Source: Muribaculaceae bacterium
GTDB taxonomy: Bacteria > Bacteroidota > Bacteroidia > Bacteroidales > Muribaculaceae
Length of the DNA stretch: 64,000 nt
Assembly: GCA_029055345.1 (NCBI GenBank)
Contig: JAIDDJ010000032.1
Coordinates: 86,696-150,695, forward strand
Reading direction: 5' to 3'
Part shown: positions 56,094 through 64,000 of the stretch, one piece after another
Position numbering within the stretch: the first letter of the stretch is position 1
Layout: each line of letters opens with the position of its first letter
Translations under genes and position numbers: made by a program
The notes under the pieces: model-generated
Seen by the model: only the letters and a program-made list of their open reading frames with translations
Database searches by the model: none
Told to the model about the DNA's origin: nothing

Positions 56094-56372
56094 TTATTGT
56101 TTCTTTTTTCGAGGCGTCCAGATGATTGCAAACGCCATGCACAGAAAGCCGAGGAACGCTATCGTCGGCCCTATCACAAGCCGTCGAGTGCTGAAGATTT
56201 CCGGATTAAATTCCGTCTCGGTCGCGGAGCCTCCCCCGCTCATCAACGCAAATCCTATGATGATCAACAGCACGCAGCCTCCCATCATCAGGAAGTTGGT
56301 CTTCCCGAAGGGCATTATCTCCGACCGCTGCTTCCCCTCGGCAGGGGCCTCTGTATGCTTCTCTTTTTCCAT
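56094..56372 (-). CDS. DUF3098 small membrane protein
   Basis: 92 aa. Two membrane helices (FLMMGGCVLLIIIGFALMSG and IGPTIAFLGFLCMAFAIIW) separated by the DUF3098 signature GGGSATETEFNPEIFSTRR. The N-terminus is hydrophilic and the C-terminus basic. In Bacteroidetes it sits between ftsX and uppP, as here, pointing to a role in cell-envelope division machinery, though no activity is known. Confidence 0.85.
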   Translation of the reverse strand: MEKEKHTEAPAEGKQRSEIMPFGKTNFLMMGGCVLLIIIGFALMSGGGSATETEFNPEIFSTRRLVIGPTIAFLGFLCMAFAIIWTPRKKKQ

Positions 56373-56410
56373 GTGTTTTTTCTTTTGATGGAATTTCTCT
56401 TAGCCGCTCC

Positions 56411-57289
56411 TTAATGGAAAAGGCTGTCATAATCCTTCCGGAGATAGACGGTTGCCGAGCACCAAGCGGCGATGCTGCAGAGCAGGGCGCCGGTAAGTAT
56501 CATTCCTCCGGCCACGGGGGCGAACTGAACCCATGTCACATAATCTGACATATCCGGAAGACCCACCTCGCGCGAACCGGCCATCGGTATGGCGATGATA
56601 GCGGTCGCTATCAGGCCGGCGAGCAGCCCGGCAAGCATATTGTCCAGAACTATCGGGCGCCGGATAAACCCGTTGGTCGCTCCGACAAGTTTCATCGTGT
56701 GGATAAGGAATCGGCGCGAATGTATCGTCAGATGGACGGTATTGTTGATAAGCACGAATGAAATGACGAGCATTATCACGGCTATCACGCCCAATATGAG
56801 CGTGAGCCGCCCGAGATTGTCGTTCATCGCCTCAAGCATGGCAGAGTCGGGCTGTGACACCGATTCTACTCCGGGCATCGCCGACAGCTCTTTGCTGATG
56901 ACGGAAATCCGCCCTTGCGAGGCATGATCGGCACGCAGCGATATGGTGATTTCCGGACTCAGCGGGTTCACGCCGAACAGCTCCTCGAGATTCTCCCCCG
57001 TGTCGCGGGTCCAGTTGTCGAGCGCCTCCTGTCGGGTGATGACGCTTACAGTCCTGGCGTAGGGCGCCGATTTCAACTTCCCCGCCAGCTCGCGGGTGGC
57101 CTGGTCCGGTATCGAATCCCCCATTATCACGCTTATCTCTATGCGCTCTTTCAGACGCCGCGTCTCTGTGTCCGCGCTGATCCATACCAACGCAATTATG
57201 CCCATCAGCAACAGCACGAGAGTCACGGAGATTATCGTGGTGAGATGATGGGCCCAGTAGGACAGTTTGACCTCTTTGATTCCTTTCAT
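56411..57289 (-). CDS. ftsX: Cell division protein FtsX
   Basis: 292 aa ABC-type permease that works with FtsE to activate peptidoglycan hydrolases at the septum. One N-terminal membrane helix (TTIISVTLVLLLMGIIALVW) is followed by a periplasmic domain (about 45-155; ISVIMGDSIPDQATRELAGK) and three C-terminal helices (LILGVIAVIMLVISFVLIN; LAGLLAGLIATAIIAIPM; GGMILTGALLCSIAAW). ftsE is not adjacent, which is usual in Bacteroidetes. First gene of the ftsX-DUF3098-uppP-truB-queA block. Confidence 0.9.
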   Translation of the reverse strand: MKGIKEVKLSYWAHHLTTIISVTLVLLLMGIIALVWISADTETRRLKERIEISVIMGDSIPDQATRELAGKLKSAPYARTVSVITRQEALDNWTRDTGENLEELFGVNPLSPEITISLRADHASQGRISVISKELSAMPGVESVSQPDSAMLEAMNDNLGRLTLILGVIAVIMLVISFVLINNTVHLTIHSRRFLIHTMKLVGATNGFIRRPIVLDNMLAGLLAGLIATAIIAIPMAGSREVGLPDMSDYVTWVQFAPVAGGMILTGALLCSIAAWCSATVYLRKDYDSLFH

Positions 57290-57348
57290 ATTGTCTTCGG
57301 ATATGCTCTGATAGGCTCCCCGAGCCCGCGCGCATTCCTTTTCATCCG

Positions 57349-57381
57349 CAAAGTTAATATATTTACACCCCTTTTGTCAAT
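57349..57381 (-). promoter_or_regulatory. Promoter of the ftsX block
   Basis: On the minus strand, ATTG (57381-57378), 21-bp spacer, TAACTTTG (57356-57349). The divergent mtaB has a -7 element TAATTTTG at 57412-57419 with a weak -33. Confidence 0.6.
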
Positions 57382-57436
57382 AGTTTACCCTATTTTTTTG
57401 ATTTTTTTAGCTAATTTTGCAGTCAAATATTTTCGT

Positions 57437-58735
57437 ATGGCACAATCCAGGGGCCCTTTGAAGGCCGCTTATCATACTCTGGGCTGCAAACTTAATTTCT
57501 CGGAGACCTCCACTATCGGCCGAATGCTTGCCGACCGCGGAATCATCCGCGCCTCCGATGGCGAAGCCCCCGATATTGTTGTGGTCAACACCTGCTCGGT
57601 CACTGAAATGGCCGACAAGAAGGGGCGCCATCTTATCCGCCGCCTTGCCAAGCAGTGGCCCGACGCCACTATCGTCGTGACAGGTTGCTACGCCCAGCTG
57701 AAACCGGAGCAGGTTGCATCCCTGCCGGGGGTGGCCGTGGTGCTCGGCTCTGATGAAAAACTCCGCATCGCGCAGTATCTCGACCGCTGGCTCGAAACCC
57801 GTGCCCCTCAACTCGCTGTCACTCCCCCGGCAGATATGACCGCGTTCATGCCCTCTTGCGAACGAGGCGACCGGACGCGATATTTCCTTAAGGTGCAGGA
57901 TGGTTGCGATTATTTCTGCACTTATTGCACCATCCCTTACGCCCGGGGACGCTCCCGCTCGGGACGCATCGACGATATTGTCGGCATAGCCCGCAAGGCC
58001 GCCGGCGAGGGGGCCCGAGAAATGGTGATCACTGGCGTCAATATCGGCGATTTCGGCCGAAACACGGGCGAGTCTTTTTTCGACCTCCTCCGTGCCCTCG
58101 ATGATGTGGAGGGTATCGCTCGCTACCGCATTTCTTCAATAGAACCTAACCTGCTGACCGAGGAGATCATCGAATGGATTGCACGCGATGCGAGAGCTTT
58201 CATGCCCCATTTCCATATCCCTCTCCAGGCCGGCTCCGACCGCGTGCTCCGCCTGATGAACCGCCGATATGACACCGCTCTGTTCGCCTCGCGCATAAAC
58301 ACTGTCCGTGAACTTATCCCTCATGCTTTCATCGGCGTGGATGTGATCGCGGGTGCCCGCGGTGAGACTCCCGACGAATGGGAACGCGGTTTCAGATTCA
58401 TCGAGTCGCTTCCGATAACCCGTCTTCATTGCTTCCCTTATAGCGAACGCCCCGGCACGGCCGCCTTGCATCTGGCCGACCCGGTTGACCAGGAGGAGAA
58501 ACATCGCCGCGTGGCTATGCTGATGAAACTCTCGGAAGAAAAACTCCGGAGGTTCGTAGCTGATAATCTCGGACGCCGGGCCTCGGTGCTTTGGGAAGCT
58601 CCTCGCCCGGGTGCTCGCATGATGCATGGCTTCACCGACAATTATATCCGCGTGGATGCCCCTTTTGACTCAGCTCTCGTTAATACCCTCTCTGAAATTA
58701 TTCTCTCTGATTCAAATATTTCTGACCAACAATGA
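57437..58735 (+). CDS. mtaB: tRNA (t6A37) methylthiotransferase MtaB-type radical SAM enzyme
   Basis: 432 aa from the ATG at 57437 (MAQSRGPLKAAYHTLGCKLN). A much longer in-frame reading to 56915 would run antisense through ftsX and is rejected. The N-terminal MTTase domain has Cys in TLGCKLN, NTCSVTE and VTGCYAQ for one 4Fe-4S cluster. The radical SAM core has CDYFCTYCTIPYARGRSRS. TRAM-like C-terminus near VLWEAPR. The TLGCKLN and NTCSVT motifs favour MtaB over MiaB or RimO. The glycosyltransferase start overlaps its stop by 4 bp. Confidence 0.9.
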   Translation: MAQSRGPLKAAYHTLGCKLNFSETSTIGRMLADRGIIRASDGEAPDIVVVNTCSVTEMADKKGRHLIRRLAKQWPDATIVVTGCYAQLKPEQVASLPGVAVVLGSDEKLRIAQYLDRWLETRAPQLAVTPPADMTAFMPSCERGDRTRYFLKVQDGCDYFCTYCTIPYARGRSRSGRIDDIVGIARKAAGEGAREMVITGVNIGDFGRNTGESFFDLLRALDDVEGIARYRISSIEPNLLTEEIIEWIARDARAFMPHFHIPLQAGSDRVLRLMNRRYDTALFASRINTVRELIPHAFIGVDVIAGARGETPDEWERGFRFIESLPITRLHCFPYSERPGTAALHLADPVDQEEKHRRVAMLMKLSEEKLRRFVADNLGRRASVLWEAPRPGARMMHGFTDNYIRVDAPFDSALVNTLSEIILSDSNISDQQ

Positions 58736-59748
58736 GCCAATCTTCCTCAAAACGCCTCGGAGTGATCATACTCAATTGGAACGGCTTGAGCCTTCTGCAG
58801 AAATTTATCCCTGCGGCCGCCGATTTCACCATCAGCCCGGACGCCGACCTTATCGTGGCCGACAACGGCTCGGATGACGGCTCCATCGAATGGCTGCGCT
58901 CCAATTTCCCGGAAGTGAAGGTCATTGAGTTAGGTAAAAATTATGGTTTCGCGGAGGGATATAACCGCGCGATTGCCCGACTCGATTACCCTTATGTCAC
59001 GCTGCTCAATTCTGATGTGGAGGTCACTCCCGACTGGTGGAAGCCTATCCTCGAATTTCTTGAGAAGAACCCGGATGTCGGGGCCGTGCAGCCTAAAATA
59101 TTGAGCTATAAGAATAAAAAAATGTTCGAATATGCCGGCGCAGCGGGCGGATACCTTGATGCGTTAGGCTACCCTTTCTGCCGCGGTCGCCTTTTTGACG
59201 TTGTGGAGGAGGACCGCGGCCAGTATGACGGCCCGGCGGTCGATGTGGCCTGGGCGTCGGGGGCTTGCATCACCATGCCTCGCAGTATCTATCTGGCTCT
59301 CGGCGGACTGGATGCCCGATTTTTTGCCCATATGGAGGAAATCGACCTCTGTTGCCGCGTTTGGTTGGCCGGATACCGGGTTTGCGCCATTTCGGATTCA
59401 GCGGTCTATCATGTTGGAGGCGCATCACTCAATCAGGGAAACCCGCAGAAAACTTATCTCAATTTCCGCAATAATCTCCTGCTTCTGCATAAGAATCTGC
59501 CGCGGAAAAGGGGGCGCAATGTCTTGTTCAGGCGACGACTGGCCGATACTCTCGCATTCGGAATGTTTCTGCTCAAGGGCGACATGGCGAATGCAAGCGC
59601 CGTGCTCCGGGCGCATCGCGACTTCCGCCGTATGCGCCGTCTCTACAACACCTTCCCCGATCGCGACATCCTCGCCACGCTCCCGGGCGCACGCCGACAT
59701 GCCGTAATCGCGCGCCATCTCCTCCGACGTCGCTCCCTTACCCCCTGA
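58732..59748 (+). CDS. Family 2 glycosyltransferase
   Basis: 338 aa GT-A fold enzyme. VIILNWNGLSLLQKF, then VADNGSDDGSIEWL (nucleotide-sugar Asp), LGKNYGFAEGYNRAI and LLNSDVEVTPDWW (DxD-like metal site). The acceptor region has VAWASGACITMPRS and HMEEIDLCCRVW. This pattern fits rhamnosyl- or related cell-surface glycan transferases; the exact sugar is not visible. Overlaps mtaB by 4 bp (ATGA). Confidence 0.85.
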   Translation: MSQSSSKRLGVIILNWNGLSLLQKFIPAAADFTISPDADLIVADNGSDDGSIEWLRSNFPEVKVIELGKNYGFAEGYNRAIARLDYPYVTLLNSDVEVTPDWWKPILEFLEKNPDVGAVQPKILSYKNKKMFEYAGAAGGYLDALGYPFCRGRLFDVVEEDRGQYDGPAVDVAWASGACITMPRSIYLALGGLDARFFAHMEEIDLCCRVWLAGYRVCAISDSAVYHVGGASLNQGNPQKTYLNFRNNLLLLHKNLPRKRGRNVLFRRRLADTLAFGMFLLKGDMANASAVLRAHRDFRRMRRLYNTFPDRDILATLPGARRHAVIARHLLRRRSLTP

Positions 59749-59879
59749 TATCCCCCGTTGAGCTTCCCTTCAACCCAAAATCCCGAGGGAGCTTACCGTG
59801 ATTTTTTAAACGATTTTAACAGTTTTTTATAAAATTAACAATTATTCTATATACATATGTTAATTATTGTTGCTCAAAA

Positions 59880-59911
59880 TTTGCGCCTTCCATTTCTTAT
59901 TTATAACTTTG
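59880..59911 (+). promoter_or_regulatory. Strong promoter in the intergenic region after the glycosyltransferase
   Basis: TTTG (59880-59883), 20-bp spacer, TAACTTTG (59904-59911), as good as the tRNA promoters. An imperfect AT-rich palindrome at 59837-59872 (AACAATTATT...AATTATTGTT) lies just upstream of the -33 box and could bind a regulator. Confidence 0.75.
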
Positions 59912-59916
59912 CAACC

Positions 59917-60226
59917 GAATATATAACCCAACAATTTAAACGATTTAGTCTGTAGCTTTCAGACCAATTTCCGGCATCTGTCTTTCTGACTGCTTTCCCC
60001 GGAAAAATGGAATCCTCCCAGCAATAAAACCACCGCATTATCCTTAGTCGTGCATTAGGCCGGCTTTGGCTGAAAAATATCGCATATATCGTTTCATTGA
60101 CAATTTTATTGTTGCATTAGTAAAGTTATGGATTAATAGTTTATTAGAATTAGGACTTACGGCTGCTCACGAAGGATTTCGAGGTCAGTCGGACAAACAA
60201 AGGCGCAGTGATGCGCCTTTGTTTGT
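59917..60226 (+). ncRNA. Candidate non-coding RNA, about 310 nt
   Basis: A transcription unit inferred from a consensus promoter at 59880-59911 and a strong hairpin terminator at 60193-60226, with no convincing coding sequence between them. A TTG-initiated frame from 60066 reads through the terminator into C-rich sequence and has no known domain. I could not match the RNA to RNase P, tmRNA, SRP RNA or 6S by eye. The whole gap 59749-60261 holds nothing else apart from the palindrome upstream of the promoter. Confidence 0.5.
60193..60226. terminator. Terminator shared by the candidate ncRNA and murF-alr
   Basis: Perfect 15-bp stem, ACAAACAAAGGCGCA with TGCGCCTTTGTTTGT, loop GTGA. Situated between converging transcription units. 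Confidence 0.8.
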
Positions 60227-60244
60227 AAATCCCCTATTACCTAT

Positions 60245-60269
60245 CCCCTTTCCCCTATACCCTATTCCC
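60245..60269 (-). other. Predicted G-quadruplex motif at the murF-alr stop codon
   Basis: On the minus strand the run reads GGG-AATA-GGG-TATA-GGGG-AAA-GGGG, four tracts of at least three G with loops of 4, 4 and 3, the canonical G-quadruplex form. The second tract includes the last base of the TAG stop codon (60264-60262). Confidence 0.6.
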
Positions 60270-62727
60270 TATAATATGTCCTCTTCACTCGTGGTGAAAC
60301 GGATGTCAGAACCTCGTATGGTATCGTATCCAGAACATCTGCCAAACGCTGCAGCGGGGCTCCCGGACCGAAAATCTCCACGGCATCCCCTATCTCGCAG
60401 TCAATCCCGGTAACATCTATCATGCAGGCATCCATGCAGATATTCCCCACTGTCGGAGCTTCTTTGCCATTTACAAGCACGCTCACCGCTCCTCGCCCGA
60501 AATGACGGTTCATCCCGTCGGCATAGCCTATCGGTATTGTGGCAACCCGCGATGGCCGCTCCAATACTCCCTTCCGCGAATATCCTACTGTCTCCCCGGC
60601 TTCATACTCCCGAATATTGATGATTACGGTCCGCAGCGTCGAAACAGGTTCCAACGGCTTCTCTACATCCGCCGGCAACGTATTCGCACCGTAAAGACCG
60701 ATTCCCAGACGCGCCATGTCGTAATGATGCTCCGGGTAGCGGAGAATCCCCGCAGTGTTCAATATGTGTCGCAGAAACGGCTTCTTCGACCTGCTCAGCA
60801 TATAGTCGGTATATTTCCGGAATCGGCTGAGCTGAAGCTCCGTGTAATCGTCCATGTCGATGCAGTCAGCCGTGGCGAGATGCGAGAATACGGACCTCGC
60901 CTCCACCTCGGGCGACTCGGCCAGTATATCCATCAATTCGGGAAGTTCAGTCTCGATGAAGCCCATCCTATGCATACCCGTATCAAGCTTTATATGTATC
61001 GGATAACCGGTTATGCCGCTCTTTCGCGCTTCGCGGATCACATCGCGGAGCATCCCGAATGTATAGACTTCCGGCTCGAGCCGGTTGGCAAACATCGCAC
61101 TGTAATTGGCCACTTTCGGGTTCATCACCATTATTGGCATGGTAATGCCCCGCTCGCGCAATTCTATGCCTTCGTCAAGAACGGCAACCGCAAGATAAGC
61201 CGCTCCGGCATCCTGAAGGGTCTTGGCTATCTCGTAACTTCCGGCTCCATAGCCCGAAGCCTTGACCATGCAGACGATCCCGGTCCCGGCCGGCAGTTGC
61301 TCGCGGAAGTAATTGAAGTTGCGCACCAACGCGTCAAGATTCACCTCCAATACGGTCTCATGCTTGCGGGCTTCGAGCATCTCGGCTATGCGCTCGAACC
61401 GGAATTCGGGCGAACCTTTGAGCAGGATGGCCTCATTGCTGAAGTCGGAGGGCGACAGCGAATCGAGCAGCGAGGCGGTATCTGCGAAGAAGCGGGCATC
61501 GGCGCCGAAAAGAGTGGCAAATATTGAAATCGCCGGTCCGACGCCTATCACGCGGCTTACGCCGGCGCGATGAGCTAAAGCCGCAATTTCGGCATAGAGA
61601 CTCTCCGGAGTGGCCGATTCGTGATGGATGTCGCTCAGTATCAGCGTCATCGATTGCTGCGGGGTGGTGCGACGGCGCAGAAAGTCAAGGGCCGGCCGAA
61701 GCGATGAGAAATCTGCCGTGTAGGAATCGTGAATCACGGCGCAGCCGTTCACTCCCTCCGAAACATTAAGGCGTGTGCCTATTTTGTGCAGGTCTGCAAA
61801 CCGGTCGGCGATTATGTCCGGGCTCACCCCGCTGTGAAGAAGGAAAGCAAGTGCGTTTCCCGCATTTTCGAGGTCCTCGGCGCCACGCAGCGGTGCAATA
61901 AAACGGTGGGTCGCTCCTTTGTATGTATAGCTTATCTCAGTCCCTTCGGGCTTATCCTCGGCGCTAACCTTGATATCGGCCGGTGCCTCCATGGCCCATG
62001 TGAGGGTATTGGCTTCAGGTGCCTCGAGCGCCACGGCCTCGGCTATCTCCTTATAATCGGCCCGGTATATCACGGTCCGCGCTCCGACCGCCAGTCGGGC
62101 CTTCTCGCGGGCCTTCTCCGCGCGCGAAGAAAATCCCTCGGCATGAGCATTACCGATGTTGGTGATTATCACCGTGTCGGGAGCGATGCACTCCGCCAAC
62201 GGAGCCATCTCCCCGCGACGCGACACTCCCGCCTCTATCACCGCCAGTCGCGCCCCCGGATCTATCTCCCACATCGATAGCGGCACGCCTATCTGCGAAT
62301 TATAACTACGCGGCGAACGCGAGATATCGGCCAAAGGCTCCATCAGCTGAAATATCCATTCCTTTAGCGTGGTTTTCCCCCGCGAACCGGTTATCGCAAG
62401 CAATTCTCCCTTGAAGGTCTCACGGCGCCGCGCAATCCTTTGCAGAGCAACTATAGTATCATCGGTTATGATAAAATTGGCATCAGACACATCTGCCATA
62501 TCTGCAGGAATGCGATTCACCACGAAATTCCGCACACCCCGGTCATACAACTGCCGAATATAACGATGGCCGTCATTGCCGCGAGTGGCAATGGCAAAAA
62601 AGAGAGTGTCAGCCGCCGACTCCAGCGAACGAGAATCAGTCAGCAGATGCCGGATTACGGCATTCGGTTCCGACAGCCTCGATTCCCCACCGACACACCC
62701 CACAATTTCAGAGATAATAGCATCCAT
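60262..62727 (-). CDS. Fused MurF ligase and alanine racemase
   Basis: 821 aa bifunctional protein. Residues 1 to about 450 are MurF (UDP-MurNAc-tripeptide:D-Ala-D-Ala ligase), with the ATP loop AITGSRGKTTLKEWIF and the substrate regions IITNIGNAHAEGF and CAVIHDSYTAD. Residues about 460-821 are a PLP alanine racemase, with Lys489 in VCMVKASGYGAGS forming the aldimine and the second-half motifs YDMARLGIGLYG, TIPIGYADGMNR and VGNICMDACMIDVTG. Racemase makes D-Ala, which feeds the D-Ala-D-Ala that MurF uses. The fusion is common in Bacteroidetes. Confidence 0.93.
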   Translation of the reverse strand: MDAIISEIVGCVGGESRLSEPNAVIRHLLTDSRSLESAADTLFFAIATRGNDGHRYIRQLYDRGVRNFVVNRIPADMADVSDANFIITDDTIVALQRIARRRETFKGELLAITGSRGKTTLKEWIFQLMEPLADISRSPRSYNSQIGVPLSMWEIDPGARLAVIEAGVSRRGEMAPLAECIAPDTVIITNIGNAHAEGFSSRAEKAREKARLAVGARTVIYRADYKEIAEAVALEAPEANTLTWAMEAPADIKVSAEDKPEGTEISYTYKGATHRFIAPLRGAEDLENAGNALAFLLHSGVSPDIIADRFADLHKIGTRLNVSEGVNGCAVIHDSYTADFSSLRPALDFLRRRTTPQQSMTLILSDIHHESATPESLYAEIAALAHRAGVSRVIGVGPAISIFATLFGADARFFADTASLLDSLSPSDFSNEAILLKGSPEFRFERIAEMLEARKHETVLEVNLDALVRNFNYFREQLPAGTGIVCMVKASGYGAGSYEIAKTLQDAGAAYLAVAVLDEGIELRERGITMPIMVMNPKVANYSAMFANRLEPEVYTFGMLRDVIREARKSGITGYPIHIKLDTGMHRMGFIETELPELMDILAESPEVEARSVFSHLATADCIDMDDYTELQLSRFRKYTDYMLSRSKKPFLRHILNTAGILRYPEHHYDMARLGIGLYGANTLPADVEKPLEPVSTLRTVIINIREYEAGETVGYSRKGVLERPSRVATIPIGYADGMNRHFGRGAVSVLVNGKEAPTVGNICMDACMIDVTGIDCEIGDAVEIFGPGAPLQRLADVLDTIPYEVLTSVSPRVKRTYYRE

Positions 62728-62778
62728 AATTTTATTTGTTATCAGGCCCTCAGAATTACCGGTATTATCAGAATTATC

Positions 62779-62843
62779 AGATTAATAAGATTTTCAGAAA
62801 TCTAAATTATAATAATTATTAATCTTATTAATCTTATTAATCT
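62779..62843. repeat. AT-rich inverted and tandem repeat between murF-alr and fba
   Basis: AGATTAATAAGATT (62779-62792) is an exact inverted copy of AATCTTATTAATCT, which occurs twice, at 62821-62834 and 62830-62843, because of a 9-bp tandem unit ATTAATCTT. Alternative hairpins are therefore possible. It lies in the upstream region of murF-alr. Confidence 0.75.
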
Positions 62844-62860
62844 CTGATATTCCAATAAGG

Positions 62861-62888
62861 AAAGGCGGCCATTTAGCCGCCTTTTTTT
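62861..62888. terminator. Terminator hairpin downstream of fba
   Basis: AAAGGCGGC (62861-62869) pairs with GCCGCCTTT (62876-62884), followed by T residues on the plus strand. On the minus strand, the fba direction, the tail is only TTTCC. Confidence 0.75.
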
Positions 62889-62905
62889 CGTTATGACACG
62901 CCGAT

Positions 62906-63907
62906 TTACTCGGCTTTGCCATCTGAACCCAACACAGCCACAATCTTGTGCTTGTAGAGCTTCTCCATCTCGTCGCGAGCCGGACCGAGATATTTACGCG
63001 GGTCAAACTCACCCGGCTTCTCGTTGAATACCTTGCGCACAGCTGCGGTCATAGCCAGACGGCTGTCGGAGTCGATATTGATCTTGCATACATCCATCTT
63101 CGCTGCCTTGCGGAGTTCCTCCTCGGGGATACCGATTGCATCGGGAAGCTTACCGCCATTGGCGTTGATGATGTCTACATATTCCTGCGGAACTGATGAT
63201 GAACCGTGGAGCACGATGGGGAATCCCGGAATCTTTGCCTCTACGCCCTCAAGCACGTCGAATGCCAACGGCGGGGGAACGAGACGGCCGGTCTTCGGGT
63301 CGCGTGTGCACTGCTCCGGAGTAAACTTGTATGCTCCGTGCGACGTACCGATTGAAATTGCCAGGCTATCAACACCCGTACGGGTTACAAAGTCCACTAC
63401 CTCCTCAGGGTCGGTATAAGTGTGGTGGTCGGAAGATACTTCATCCTCAACACCGGCCAATACGCCGAGCTCACCTTCCACTGTCACATCATACTTGTGA
63501 GCATAATCACAGACCTTCTTGGTCAGCTCCACATTCTCCTCATAGGGAAGGTGGCTGCCATCGATCATCACCGAAGAGAAACCATTGTCGATACAATCCT
63601 TGCAGAGTTCGAAAGTATCGCCGTGGTCAAGATGAAGAACGATCTGAGGATGCTCCCAGCCCAGCGACTTGGCATACTCAACCGCACCCTGAGCCATATA
63701 ACGGAGAAGGATAGGATTCGCATAATTGCGGGCTCCCTTCGATACCTGAAGAATCACGGGCGACTTAGTGTCAGCTGCAGCCTTGATAATAGCCTGAAGC
63801 TGCTCCATGTTATTGAAGTTGAAAGCGGGAATTGCATAACCGCCATGCACTGCCTTGGCGAACATCTCCTTAGTGTTCACGAGGCCTAAGCTTTTATAGT
63901 CTACCAT
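62906..63907 (-). CDS. fba: Class II fructose-bisphosphate aldolase
   Basis: 333 aa zinc-dependent aldolase of glycolysis, cleaving fructose 1,6-bisphosphate to DHAP and glyceraldehyde 3-phosphate. Zn ligands: His in VLHLDHGDTFELCK, Glu in TVEGELGVLAG, His in SIGTSHGAYKF and His in PIVLHGSSSVP. The ATG at 63907 (MVDYKSLGLVNTKEMF) is chosen; 30 in-frame residues further upstream are not family-like. Its leader contains two runs of six G (minus strand), and a partial promoter (ATTTTGC) is cut by the window edge. Confidence 0.93.
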   Translation of the reverse strand: MVDYKSLGLVNTKEMFAKAVHGGYAIPAFNFNNMEQLQAIIKAAADTKSPVILQVSKGARNYANPILLRYMAQGAVEYAKSLGWEHPQIVLHLDHGDTFELCKDCIDNGFSSVMIDGSHLPYEENVELTKKVCDYAHKYDVTVEGELGVLAGVEDEVSSDHHTYTDPEEVVDFVTRTGVDSLAISIGTSHGAYKFTPEQCTRDPKTGRLVPPPLAFDVLEGVEAKIPGFPIVLHGSSSVPQEYVDIINANGGKLPDAIGIPEEELRKAAKMDVCKINIDSDSRLAMTAAVRKVFNEKPGEFDPRKYLGPARDEMEKLYKHKIVAVLGSDGKAE

Positions 63908-64000
63908 TTTAAAAAATATTGGGTAAGTAATTAATAATTCCGGATTAAAACAAGCACCATTCCCCCCGAATCCAATCCCCCCAATTATATAACGCAAAAT

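Noticed and set aside
56915..57436. N-terminal extension of mtaB back to 56915
   Set aside because: It would run antisense through ftsX and past both promoters; the ATG at 57437 gives the normal MTTase N-terminus.
60066..60413. Plus-strand frame starting MAEKYRIYRFID
   Set aside because: It starts with TTG, reads through a strong terminator and the C-rich run, and overlaps the end of murF-alr; no recognisable domain.

Overview
The window looks like a chromosomal segment of a gut Bacteroidales bacterium, most likely in or near the Muribaculaceae. This is inferred from gene content and promoters; no database search was run. Promoters follow the Bacteroidetes pattern TTTG-N19-21-TAnnTTTG. Family-specific genes include the MurF-Alr fusion, DUF3098, DUF4492, DUF5723 and a DcaP-like porin. 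No rRNA, CRISPR array, prophage or intact insertion sequence was found.

1-22.1 kb is a nucleotide-biosynthesis supercluster, all on the plus strand. It has a pyrimidine block (pyrC partial, pyrK, pyrD, pyrF, pyrE, pyrB) and a ten-gene purine block (purE, purL, purM, purH, purD, folD, purB, purA, guaB, guaA). Between them lie a minus-strand porin and a pair of inverted structured repeats (5.3-5.8 kb). purE has a 200-nt leader with a terminator-like hairpin. PyrB carries a PyrI-type zinc domain at its C-terminus but no PyrI nucleotide-binding domain.

22.3-35.7 kb is a probable nine-gene operon of exported or membrane proteins, closed by terminators on both sides. It encodes a lipoprotein, a DUF5723 barrel, a CHASE2 protein, a FecR-like protein, a beta-propeller, a TPR-caspase, a DUF4384 protein, a small exported protein and a transglutaminase-like protein. 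The propeller and caspase proteins share an extra domain. This is the best candidate for an undescribed system.

35.8-43.3 kb holds tryptophanase, purT, a YeiH-type transporter, a two-gene envelope operon (PHP-domain protein plus phosphoethanolamine transferase) and tRNA-Pro(GGG) and tRNA-Asp(GTC), each tRNA with its own promoter and terminator.

43.4-53.3 kb is mostly housekeeping: aroQ, an O-methyltransferase, rbfA, a LolC/E-type permease, an Lrp regulator, a YfhO protein, a divergent methyltransferase-like protein and xerD. It continues with a small outer-membrane barrel, an isolated DUF4492 protein and an Rpn-type nuclease with a tandem-repeat tail.

53.4-64 kb has the minus-strand block ftsX-DUF3098-uppP-truB-queA, then mtaB and a glycosyltransferase, an apparently non-coding transcription unit at 59.9-60.2 kb, murF-alr with a predicted G-quadruplex at its stop codon, and class II fructose-bisphosphate aldolase at the right edge.
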